12,914 nt of DNA from Ponticaulis sp. (GTDB lineage: Bacteria; Pseudomonadota; Alphaproteobacteria; Caulobacterales; Hyphomonadaceae): assembly GCA_002699325.1 (NCBI GenBank), contig PABS01000029.1, forward strand, positions 69,313 through 82,226, in the 5' to 3' direction. Both the position numbers and the translations under genes were made by a program. The notes under the pieces were generated by a model. That model had not been told where the DNA came from, ran no database searches, and saw only the letters and a list, made by a program, of their open reading frames with translations. Shown piece after piece: positions 6,502-12,914 of the stretch. Numbering within the stretch: position 1 is the stretch's first letter; each line of letters begins with the position of its first letter.

Positions 6502-7358
6502 ACGACAAGCCAAAACGCCAGTTCGTTGTCATTGCGGGGATTGTTATCACACTCGGTTTTCTGACGCTTTTTTTTCGGGCGCCGGATCAGAGTGCGTCAT
6601 TTGATTCACCAGACTCCAACGGACCGCTATTTGCCGATGAAACAGTAGAGCGCGCTAAGGTTGTTCAGGTTTCAACAGCGGAGGGAATGTACAGGCTTGT
6701 CGCCGACGACGACGGCTGGGTAATTCCCGAAAAAGCAGATGCGCGCGTGGGCATTGAAAAAATAGACCGGCTTCTGGCCAATCTGAAAGGGCTGGAACTT
6801 ACTGAGGCGATGACGGCACTTCCGGAGCGCTTTGACGAACTCGGGCTCGGTGATCCGGAGAGTGGCGGATATGGCGCAAAGCTCCAGCTTGGATCAGATG
6901 GCCCGGTTGTTATTCTTGGCGTTAAGAATGATCAGCAATTCGTACGCGCGCCAGGTGAGACACAAACCTACCGGGTCAATCAGCTGCTGCCTCCGCTTCA
7001 CAGGGCGGTCTGGTGGCTTGCAGATTCTGCGCTAGCGGTTCCTGATCTTTCCGCAGGCCTTGAAGGCTTTAATGAGCGATCTGAGGATAGTGCTGACGCT
7101 GACCTCGCCTTTCTCAAATCGGTTCTTTCAGAACTCGAATTTGATGATGTTCGCGCCAGTCTCAATCCGGTCGGTCGGTCTGCGACATTGCGCTATTCAT
7201 CCGGAGACACCGTGACCGTCACCCTCACAGAAGAAGACGGGACGTACTGGATCAGCCTTGATGGTGATCACGCAGAGTTATCGGACGGCCGTTTCAAGAA
7301 CCGATCTTACCGCATTGATGCGCTGACGGCGTCTGATCTCACCGCCGTGCTGTTCTAG
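6498..7358 (+). CDS. Membrane-anchored DUF4340 protein
   Basis: The 286-aa product has a short basic N-terminus, one membrane anchor (about 9-26, AGIVITLGFLTLFF) and an extracytoplasmic body of beta-rich sequence with the DUF4340 pattern. It has a DGWVIPEKADARV segment near 54-66, then IEKIDRLLANLKGLELTEAM, and a middle FDELGLGDPE that commonly marks this family, followed by strands about 125-145 and a second similar lobe to the C-terminus. DUF4340 proteins are repeatedly found as the third member of GldA-GldFG-type ABC operons, and the 4-nt ATGA overlap with the permease gene fits that. The biochemical role is unknown; a partner or substrate-binding role for the GldG lobe is inference. The ATG at 6498 is chosen over an in-frame ATG at 6429, which lies inside the upstream gene. 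Only 10 nt separate its stop from the convergent DUF1223 gene. Confidence 0.85.
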   Translation: MNDKPKRQFVVIAGIVITLGFLTLFFRAPDQSASFDSPDSNGPLFADETVERAKVVQVSTAEGMYRLVADDDGWVIPEKADARVGIEKIDRLLANLKGLELTEAMTALPERFDELGLGDPESGGYGAKLQLGSDGPVVILGVKNDQQFVRAPGETQTYRVNQLLPPLHRAVWWLADSALAVPDLSAGLEGFNERSEDSADADLAFLKSVLSELEFDDVRASLNPVGRSATLRYSSGDTVTVTLTEEDGTYWISLDGDHAELSDGRFKNRSYRIDALTASDLTAVLF

Positions 7359-7368
7359 ACGTGTGAGC

Positions 7369-8094
7369 TTAGCCTGAAACCGCAGGAACAAGACTGAAAT
7401 CCAAGATTTCGCCGGTGGCACTTTCCTGCACGACGACAAGACACGCAGCATCCTGACAAGCGACATCATAGCGCTCAGGCTCAATGCCGTCCCAATTGCC
7501 GATTTTCTTCAGGCTTGTCGCCAGATTGAGGTGGCGCAGCTTCTTGCCTGAGTTTCGGCCCGCTTCGGGTGTCAGCTGGGTGACGCCGGGGATGTATCCG
7601 ATCAACCAGACTTCTGATGGCCCCGCCAGCTCATCACTTGAGATCATCACACTGTCATCAGAGAAGCTCAGCGCCATTTTTGGGGTCTTCTCATGTTCTG
7701 CAAGCGCCATCTTCTCACGGATTGCGGACTCATCGTTGCCAGAGTTCTGACGACTACCATCTATTACCACTTGCGGTGTGTAAGGCCCCCGAAGATCAAA
7801 ACGATCCGCATAGCGGCGCTGGCGCGCCTGCACTTCCGGGGTGGCATAGGGCTCTTTGACCCCGAGATATTCCCAGTAGGAAACAGACCAGACAATCGGA
7901 AAGACATTCGGATCGGACGCAATATCGATCAGCGTCTCGTTGGCATCCGGACAATTCCCGCAGCTTTGGCTGGAAAAAAGCTCAACGAGGATCGGCTTGC
8001 TGGCTGCGTCTTCGGAATGCGCTGAAAGCTGAGTGACCGGCGCAAGCAGAAGGCAGGCCGCCAAAGCAGATCGTATGAGTGAGGAGCGTGTCAT
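7369..8094 (-). CDS. Secreted DUF1223 protein with thioredoxin-like CxxC motif
   Basis: This 241-aa protein has a Sec signal peptide: basic MTRSSLIR, a hydrophobic core to about residue 20, and a probable cut after LSA (25). The mature start, VELFSSQSCGNCPDA, is the DUF1223 hallmark with a C45-G-N-C48 pair placed as in thioredoxin-fold proteins. The family segment VSYWEYLG follows, then a YTPQVVIDG stretch whose Thr-Pro could be the cis-proline that faces the active site. Two more cysteines (213 and 218) lie near the C-terminus and may form a disulfide. I infer a periplasmic thiol-redox role, but the substrate is unknown. The gene lies downstream of acnA on the same strand but behind its terminator, so it probably has its own promoter; a TATAGA (-10-like) lies at 8119-8114, without a good -35. 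The ribosome site (GGA about 7 nt upstream) is weak. Confidence 0.88.
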   Translation of the reverse strand: MTRSSLIRSALAACLLLAPVTQLSAHSEDAASKPILVELFSSQSCGNCPDANETLIDIASDPNVFPIVWSVSYWEYLGVKEPYATPEVQARQRRYADRFDLRGPYTPQVVIDGSRQNSGNDESAIREKMALAEHEKTPKMALSFSDDSVMISSDELAGPSEVWLIGYIPGVTQLTPEAGRNSGKKLRHLNLATSLKKIGNWDGIEPERYDVACQDAACLVVVQESATGEILDFSLVPAVSG

Positions 8095-8248
8095 GCTTAA
8101 TCCATACCGAAAGTCTATAGCACATACGAATCACTAGCCTGTGAGGCAGACACGGATTGGTTGCTTTAGCTGCATCCTAGACGAGAAATACTAAGCTTGC
8201 AGCGAAGCATGGAGTCGCACGGGCTCAGTGCTCAGAATTAGAGCAAAA

Positions 8249-8280
8249 AAAAGCCCCGGAAGATATCCTCCGGGGCTTTT
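8249..8280 (-). terminator. Intrinsic terminator of acnA
   Basis: AGCCCCGGA (8252-8260) pairs with TCCGGGGCT (8269-8277) around an 8-nt loop, extended by flanking A/T pairs. On the minus strand the hairpin ends in eight Ts (opposite A 8245-8252), the textbook form, 10 nt beyond the acnA stop. On the plus strand it ends in TTTT as well, so it may also block transcription arriving from the other side. Confidence 0.9.
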
Positions 8281-8290
8281 CTGTTCAGTT

Positions 8291-10975
8291 CTAGGCTGAT
8301 GCCTTGGCGAGATTGCGCAGCACATAGTGCAGGATGCCGCCATTTCGATAGTACTCCATCTCGTTCTCGGTATCGATCCGGAGGAGCGCCTTGATGGTTT
8401 TCGTTTCCCCGTTCGGGAAGGTGACTTCGATATCAACGTCCTGACGCGGCGTGATGTCGGCAACGCCTTTAATCGTCACAGTCTCATTGCCCGTCATGCC
8501 AATATCGGCCCAGCCTTGACCTTCCGGCAGCTGCAGTGGGAGCACGCCCATACCGATCAGGTTTGAACGGTGGATACGCTCAAAGCTTGAGGCAGCCACA
8601 GCGCGAACGCCCAGCAGAATCGTACCTTTCGCCGCCCAGTCGCGTGACGAACCGGTGCCGTATTGCTCGCCGGCGAACACAACCAACTCTTTGCCGTCGG
8701 CCTGGTACTTCATGGCCGCGTCATAGATTGGCATGACTTCGCCATCCGGCCAGTGCTTTGTGACACCGCCTTCTGTCCCCGGAACCATCTGGTTCTTGAT
8801 GCGAATGTTGGCGAATGTGCCGCGCATCATGACTTCGTGGTTACCGCGACGTGCGCCGTAGGAGTTGAACTCGCGAACCGGCACACCTTTTTCCTGAAGG
8901 TACTTACCAGCAGGGCTGTCAGCCTTGATGTTACCAGCTGGGGAGATGTGGTCGGTAGTGATCGACTCGCCGAACAGGCCGAGGATGTTTGCACCGATGA
9001 TGTCGTCGGTTGCTTCCGGCTCCATACCCATGCCTTCGAAGTAAGGTGGGTTCGCCACGTAGGTCGATTCCGGCCAGCCATAGGTTTCGCCGCCTTTGAC
9101 TTCGATTTTCTGCCAGTGCTCATCACCTTTGAACACGTCGCCATAACGCGACTCGAACATTTCAGGTGTGACACACGAACGAACGATCTCAGTAATTTCG
9201 TCATTGGTCGGCCAGACGTCAGACAGGTAAACCGGCTTGTTCTCGTCGTCATAACCAATCGGGTCACGTGTCAGGTCGACATTCATTGACCCCGCAAGGG
9301 CGTAAGCCACAACCAGCGGAGGACTGGCGAGATAGTTGGCGCGAACGTCAGGGTTCACGCGGCCTTCAAAGTTCCGGTTACCGGAGAGGACCGACGTCGC
9401 CACCAGATCCTCAGCCGCAATCGCCTTGGAGATTTTCTCAGGCAGCGGACCAGAGTTACCGATACAGGTTGTGCAGCCATAACCGACGAGGTTGAAGCCG
9501 AGCGCATCAAGATCGTCCTGAAGACCAGCACGTTCCAGATAATCAGTCACGACCTGAGACCCTGGCGCGAGCGATGTCTTCACCCAAGGCTTCACTTTCA
9601 GGCCGCGCTCCAGCGCTTTCTTGGCGACGAGACCCGCAGCAATGAGGACGGATGGGTTTGAGGTGTTCGTACACGATGTGATCGCCGCGATCACAACATC
9701 GCCATGGCCGATTGTGTAGTCTTCGCCTTCGACTTTCGCACGCTTGGTTGCCTCGTCGAGCTTCTTGAACTCTGTGTCCATGGTTTTCGCAAATGCGTCC
9801 GCAGCATCGTCGAGAATGATGCGATCCTGAGGGCGTTTTGGCCCGGCAATGCTTGGACGAACGGTCGAAATGTCGAGTTCGAGCGTGTCTGTATAGGTTG
9901 GATCACCCATATCTTCGCGCCACATACCCTGGGCCTTGGCATAAGCTTCGACCAGGGCAACCTGCTCTGCCGGGCGACCGGTTGTTTTAAGGTAATCGAG
10001 TGTTTCGCTATCAACCGGGAAGAAGCCACATGTCGCGCCATATTCCGGCGCCATGTTCGAGATCGTCGCTTCGTCTTCCAGAGACAGATTGCCGAGGCCA
10101 GGACCGTAGAATTCAACGAACTTGCCGACAACACCCTTCTGACGCAGCATGTCCACAACGGTCAGAACGAGGTCAGTCGCGGTGACGCCTTCAGCCATTT
10201 TGCCGGTCAGCTTGAAGCCGATGACTTCCGGGATGAGCATAGAAACCGGCTGGCCGAGCATGGCGGCCTCAGCTTCGATACCACCGACACCCCAACCGAG
10301 AACGGACAGGCCATTCACCATGGTTGTGTGGGAGTCTGTACCAACGCAGGTATCCGGATAGGCGACGGTCTCGCCGTCTTCTTCCTTCGACCAGACCGTC
10401 CGGGCGAGATATTCGAGGTTCACCTGGTGGCAGATGCCAGTGCCAGGAGGCACAGCGCGGAAGTTTTCAAAGGCCGTCTGCCCCCATTTCAGGAACTCAT
10501 AACGCTCTTTGTTACGTTCATATTCGCGCTCAACGTTTTTCTCGAAAGATTGCGGTCCGCCGAAGAAGTCGACCATGACCGAGTGGTCGATGACGAGATC
10601 GACCGGGACTTGTGGATTGATCGCTTTCGGGTCTGCACCGAGCGCTTTTGCAGCGTCGCGCATGGCCGCGAGGTCAACCACGGCAGGAACGCCGGTGAAG
10701 TCCTGCATGAGAACGCGTGCCGGACGGTAGGCGATTTCGTGCTGGGCAGAGCCTTTGTCGTTCAGCCAGGCAGCGAATGCCTGAATGTCTTCTTTCTTGA
10801 CCGTGTCGCCATCTTCAAAGCGCAGGAGGTTTTCCAGAAGCACTTTGAGTGAGGCCGGAAGACGTGACACGTCTCCCAGTCCGTTCTTTGCTGCCGCTTC
10901 AAGGCTGTAATACGTGTAGGTCTTACCGCCGACATCCATGGTCTTTTTGGATTTAAAGCTGTCGAGAGATGCCAT
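8291..10975 (-). CDS. acnA: Aconitate hydratase AcnA
   Basis: The enzyme interconverts citrate and isocitrate through cis-aconitate in the TCA cycle, in the cytoplasm, using a [4Fe-4S] cluster. At 894 aa it has the usual length of the AcnA/IRP1 branch. Cluster cysteines are C435 (in [13 protein letters not shown]) and C501 and C504 (in [12 protein letters not shown]), equivalent to those in Escherichia coli AcnA. Other signatures: DLVIDHSV (127-134), [17 protein letters not shown] (207-223), and the C-terminal swivel domain's [13 protein letters not shown]. Nothing is missing or frameshifted. The ATG at 10975 is supported by GGAAGGAAG about 9 nt upstream. The transcript should start in the 127-nt divergent region shared with ccmA; a TTGCAG (11073-11068) and TAAGAC (11050-11045) pair is a weak promoter guess. 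Members of this branch can act as iron-sensing RNA-binding proteins in other bacteria; nothing here proves it. Confidence 0.98.
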   Translation of the reverse strand: MASLDSFKSKKTMDVGGKTYTYYSLEAAAKNGLGDVSRLPASLKVLLENLLRFEDGDTVKKEDIQAFAAWLNDKGSAQHEIAYRPARVLMQDFTGVPAVVDLAAMRDAAKALGADPKAINPQVPVDLVIDHSVMVDFFGGPQSFEKNVEREYERNKERYEFLKWGQTAFENFRAVPPGTGICHQVNLEYLARTVWSKEEDGETVAYPDTCVGTDSHTTMVNGLSVLGWGVGGIEAEAAMLGQPVSMLIPEVIGFKLTGKMAEGVTATDLVLTVVDMLRQKGVVGKFVEFYGPGLGNLSLEDEATISNMAPEYGATCGFFPVDSETLDYLKTTGRPAEQVALVEAYAKAQGMWREDMGDPTYTDTLELDISTVRPSIAGPKRPQDRIILDDAADAFAKTMDTEFKKLDEATKRAKVEGEDYTIGHGDVVIAAITSCTNTSNPSVLIAAGLVAKKALERGLKVKPWVKTSLAPGSQVVTDYLERAGLQDDLDALGFNLVGYGCTTCIGNSGPLPEKISKAIAAEDLVATSVLSGNRNFEGRVNPDVRANYLASPPLVVAYALAGSMNVDLTRDPIGYDDENKPVYLSDVWPTNDEITEIVRSCVTPEMFESRYGDVFKGDEHWQKIEVKGGETYGWPESTYVANPPYFEGMGMEPEATDDIIGANILGLFGESITTDHISPAGNIKADSPAGKYLQEKGVPVREFNSYGARRGNHEVMMRGTFANIRIKNQMVPGTEGGVTKHWPDGEVMPIYDAAMKYQADGKELVVFAGEQYGTGSSRDWAAKGTILLGVRAVAASSFERIHRSNLIGMGVLPLQLPEGQGWADIGMTGNETVTIKGVADITPRQDVDIEVTFPNGETKTIKALLRIDTENEMEYYRNGGILHYVLRNLAKASA

Positions 10976-11102
10976 GGGCTATTCTTCCTTCCTGCGATGG
11001 TGCAGCTTGCGTGCACGGGGTCAGAGTGGATATGCGTTGGCGTTGTCTTATCGCCACACTTATTGATCTGCAATTCGTCTTTGGTCGGGAAAGTAGCTTA
11101 GC
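10976..11102. promoter_or_regulatory. Divergent acnA/ccmA control region
   Basis: This 127-nt gap must hold promoters for both genes. On the acnA side a 5-bp inverted repeat, GTGCA (11000-11004) and TGCAC (11012-11016) around 7 nt, would form a small hairpin in the acnA leader, 25-41 nt before the start. On the ccmA side GGGAAAG (11087-11093) is the ribosome site. No Fur-like, Irr-like or full FNR/FixK palindrome was seen. No strong -35/-10 pair stands out. Confidence 0.4.
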
Positions 11103-11732
11103 GTGTCAAATATCGCCAGATTTGGCCAAATTGCTCTGAAAACTGAGGATGTATCAGCCGTTCGCGGCTATGCGCTCCTGTTTTCGGACCTTAATTTTTC
11201 ACTTTCCTATGGTCAGTTTGCAGCCGTCAAAGGACCTAACGGTTCAGGCAAGACGACGTTCCTGCGTATCGTGGCTGGTCTGGCGGAAACAGAAACAGGC
11301 ACGATCAAGCGATTCGTTCCGGAGACAGCAAGCGGGCGCGGCCTGTTCTTTCTCGGGCACGAGCTGGGGCTGCGTACCAGCGAAACACCAAAATCGCATC
11401 TCACCGACTGGGCCGACATTCATGGTGTCTCCCGGCAGTCTATTCCCGGCGCCCTTCAAAGGCTTGGCCTCGAAACGCGCCAGGATGTCCCGGCCTGGTC
11501 CTTATCGGCCGGCCAGAAAAAGCGCGTCGCGCTCGCGCGCGCACTGGTTGCGCCCTGCCCGATCTGGCTTCTTGATGAACCGGCGTCTGCGCTTGATGTC
11601 AAAGGGCAGACACTTCTCTGCGCGCTGATGAAGGAACATCTGTCTGATGGTGGCGCAATTCTCGCGGCACTTCACGACCCCATGGAGATCAGCCCGGATA
11701 TCGAGCTTGATATTGGGGCATTCGTCTCATGA
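11103..11732 (+). CDS. ccmA: Haem exporter ATP-binding protein CcmA
   Basis: CcmA is the cytoplasmic ATPase of the CcmABCD complex, which loads haem onto and releases it from the periplasmic chaperone CcmE during cytochrome c maturation System I. The 209-aa product contains Walker A GPNGSGKT (44-51), signature LSAGQKKR (134-141), Walker B IWLLDEP (154-160) and the H-loop His191. The short ABC domain without extra C-terminal domain and the sequence FFLGHELGLR (82-91) fit CcmA rather than a generic exporter. It starts with GTG: a stop codon (11094-11096) closes the frame just upstream, and GGGAAAG at 11087-11093 gives a 9-nt spacing. The N-terminus is about 12 residues longer than the compact family start. 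The stop overlaps ccmB by 4 nt (ATGA). Confidence 0.94.
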   Translation: MSNIARFGQIALKTEDVSAVRGYALLFSDLNFSLSYGQFAAVKGPNGSGKTTFLRIVAGLAETETGTIKRFVPETASGRGLFFLGHELGLRTSETPKSHLTDWADIHGVSRQSIPGALQRLGLETRQDVPAWSLSAGQKKRVALARALVAPCPIWLLDEPASALDVKGQTLLCALMKEHLSDGGAILAALHDPMEISPDIELDIGAFVS

Positions 11733-12385
11733 AGGGCGTTCTGGCGATCTTTCGACGCGAGCTCGTGCTCGCCTGGGCTGGCGGTTCTGGGCTATTCCTG
11801 CCCGCCGCCTTCTATGCCGGAACAATCTTTCTGGCGCCGCTCGGTATCGGTACAGAACCCGGCCTTCTGTCTCGGCTGGCACCGGGTTTGATTTTCGTTT
11901 CCCTCTGTCTGGCCTCACTGACCACGCTTGAGCGCATCTTTCAGGCTGATCTTGAGGTTGGCGCGCTGGACCAGCACAGGCTCTCAGGCCTTTCGATGGA
12001 GCTTGTCACCGTCGCCAAGGTCATGGCGCACTGGCTGGTTTCTGGTTTGCCGCTCGCGGTGCTCACACCGGTTGCCGCGCTTATGATGCGCGCTGAAACA
12101 CCCAACCTGATGAGCATTCTTCCCGTCCTTCTGGGCAGTATCACGATATTTTTATGGGGCGGTGTGGGCGCATCTCTCACAGCAGGCCTCAGGCGGAGCG
12201 GACCGCTGGTCGCCCTGCTCGTTCTGCCCCTGTTTGTGCCGGTTGTGATCTTCGGAAGCGAGGAACTCAACCATGTGATAACCGGCCAGACCTTTGGCGC
12301 AGGGCTCGGACTTCTGGCCGCGAATACACTCGCAGCGCTGGCAATCGCACCCTTTGCCATGGCGCTCGCCCTGAAGCTGGAGTAA
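11729..12385 (+). CDS. ccmB: Haem exporter permease CcmB
   Basis: This 218-aa integral membrane subunit of CcmABCD has about six hydrophobic spans (20-40, 50-68, 95-120, 125-152, 158-177, 190-214), the normal length and topology. After the second span the cytoplasmic family motif FQADLEVGALDQ (71-82) is present, followed by AKVMAHWLVSGLPLAVLTP (96-114), both diagnostic of CcmB. It overlaps ccmA by four bases and lies 11 nt before ccmC, so the three genes are read as one transcript. CcmB is needed with CcmA for ATP-driven release of holo-CcmE; it does not by itself bind haem as far as is known. Confidence 0.94.
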   Translation: MKGVLAIFRRELVLAWAGGSGLFLPAAFYAGTIFLAPLGIGTEPGLLSRLAPGLIFVSLCLASLTTLERIFQADLEVGALDQHRLSGLSMELVTVAKVMAHWLVSGLPLAVLTPVAALMMRAETPNLMSILPVLLGSITIFLWGGVGASLTAGLRRSGPLVALLVLPLFVPVVIFGSEELNHVITGQTFGAGLGLLAANTLAALAIAPFAMALALKLE

Positions 12386-12396
12386 AGCGAGAGCCC

Positions 12397-12914
12397 ATGT
12401 TTTCGACCTTTGCCAATCCTCACCGTTTCATGGCTGTGTCCAAGCCTGTTCTGCCGGTTGTCTCGGTGATTGCGGCCGTCATGCTGATCACCGGTTGGGC
12501 ATGGGCGATCTGGTTCGTTCCTGATGAGCGATATCAGGGGCCGACCGTGCAGATTATGTATATCCACGTGCCCGCCGCCATGGTGTCCCTCATGGCGTAT
12601 GGCGCAATGGCCGTCAGCAGCCTTCTCTACCTCACCCTCAAGCACAGCGTGGCAGACGTGGCGGCAAAATCAGCCGCGCCGATTGCTGCCGCCCTGTCTT
12701 TTATCTGCCTGGTCACGGGCTCACTCTGGGGCCGCCCCACATGGGGAACGTACTGGATCTGGGACGCACGCCTGACCAGCATGCTGTTCCAGCTGTTTCT
12801 TATTCTTGGATACATGGCGTTGCGCTCTGCTTTCCAGCGCGAGCAGGATGCGGCACGAGCCGGGGCAATCCTCTGCCTTGTTGGCGCGGTAAACCTGCCA
12901 ATCATCAAATTTTC
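12397..12914 (+). CDS. ccmC: Haem lyase/exporter membrane protein CcmC, 3'-truncated by window
   Basis: CcmC carries haem on the periplasmic face and hands it to CcmE. From ATG 12397, 172 codons are visible before the window ends, out of about 240-250 expected. The tryptophan-rich WWD motif that binds haem is complete: WGRPTWGTYWIWDARLTS (residues 111-128). His57 in YIHVPAAM (55-62) matches the first conserved axial histidine; the second one should lie beyond the window. Spans are visible near 19-40, 55-80, 95-110 and 128-145. An AGCGAGAG sequence (12386-12393) between the ccmB stop and the ATG serves as ribosome site. The WWD motif excludes CcmB; CcmF carries it too but is far longer and has a different N-terminus. 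Further ccm genes are expected downstream but are not seen. Confidence 0.95.
   Translation, partial: MFSTFANPHRFMAVSKPVLPVVSVIAAVMLITGWAWAIWFVPDERYQGPTVQIMYIHVPAAMVSLMAYGAMAVSSLLYLTLKHSVADVAAKSAAPIAAALSFICLVTGSLWGRPTWGTYWIWDARLTSMLFQLFLILGYMALRSAFQREQDAARAGAILCLVGAVNLPIIKF

Noticed and set aside
8095..8244. Small inverted repeats and possible promoter upstream of DUF1223
   Set aside because: Only 4-bp arms (for example GCCTgtgAGGC) and a lone TATAGA without a -35 partner. Not separable from chance.
9704..10852. Long open frame (382 aa) on the plus strand opposite acnA, and another at 8663-9289
   Set aside because: Both mirror the codon bias of a highly conserved acnA gene. The translations are rich in His, Arg, Phe and Cys with no recognisable domain and no ribosome site. 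They are shadows.
11063..11076. FNR/FixK-like site TTGAT-N4-AATTC upstream of ccmA
   Set aside because: Only the left half matches; the right half should read ATCAA. Too weak to report as a site.
1..12914. Search for mobile elements, CRISPR arrays, tRNA/rRNA genes and attachment sites
   Set aside because: No transposase or integrase frame, no regularly spaced direct repeats and no tRNA cloverleaf pattern were found on either strand by eye.

Overview
The window looks like a chromosomal segment of a flagellated alphaproteobacterium. GC content appears moderately high (an impression, not computed). The best guess is the Hyphomonadaceae/Caulobacterales side of the class. This rests on the flagellin-like FlgL and long FlgK, a DUF2794 gene (an alphaproteobacterial family), and the arrangement DUF1223 - acnA <> ccmABC, which I recall from other alphaproteobacteria. 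The placement is by gene content only. There are no insertion sequences, phage genes, tRNAs, rRNAs or CRISPR arrays.

Layout. (1) 1-2581: the end of a flagellar operon, with flgK cut at its 5' end, then flgL. These are the two hook-filament junction proteins. (2) 2578-2916, minus strand: a small DUF2794 gene whose stop codon overlaps that of flgL. (3) 2917-3235: the only stretch over 300 bases without a convincing protein gene. It is not empty. It holds a symmetric promoter-like inverted repeat (2962-2996), a long imperfect RNA hairpin whose apical loop carries two C6 tracts, a third C6 tract, and a near-perfect intrinsic terminator (10-bp stem, UUCG loop). I read this as a candidate small RNA of about 150-185 nt on the plus strand, or else a cis-acting leader of the following operon. 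It is the most interesting item in the window. (4) 3236-7358: three overlapping genes for an uncharacterised ABC system: a GldA-type ATPase, an 844-aa protein joining a GldF-type permease to a GldG-type extracytoplasmic domain, and a membrane-anchored DUF4340 protein. (5) 7369-8094, minus: a secreted DUF1223 protein with a CxxC motif in a thioredoxin-like setting. (6) 8291-10975, minus: aconitase AcnA with all three cluster cysteines and a strong terminator. (7) 11103-12914, plus: ccmA, ccmB and the start of ccmC, the haem-export part of cytochrome c maturation System I, cut by the window end.

How they fit together. flgK/flgL belong to flagellar assembly. The ABC-GldFG-DUF4340 unit is a self-contained envelope system of unknown substrate. 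ccmABC delivers haem to the periplasm for c-type cytochromes. The exported CxxC protein DUF1223 beside acnA/ccm could belong to the same periplasmic thiol/haem chemistry, but that is inference. Intergenic distances are short, and translational coupling (ATGA overlaps) occurs at 3967-3970, 6498-6501 and 11729-11732.
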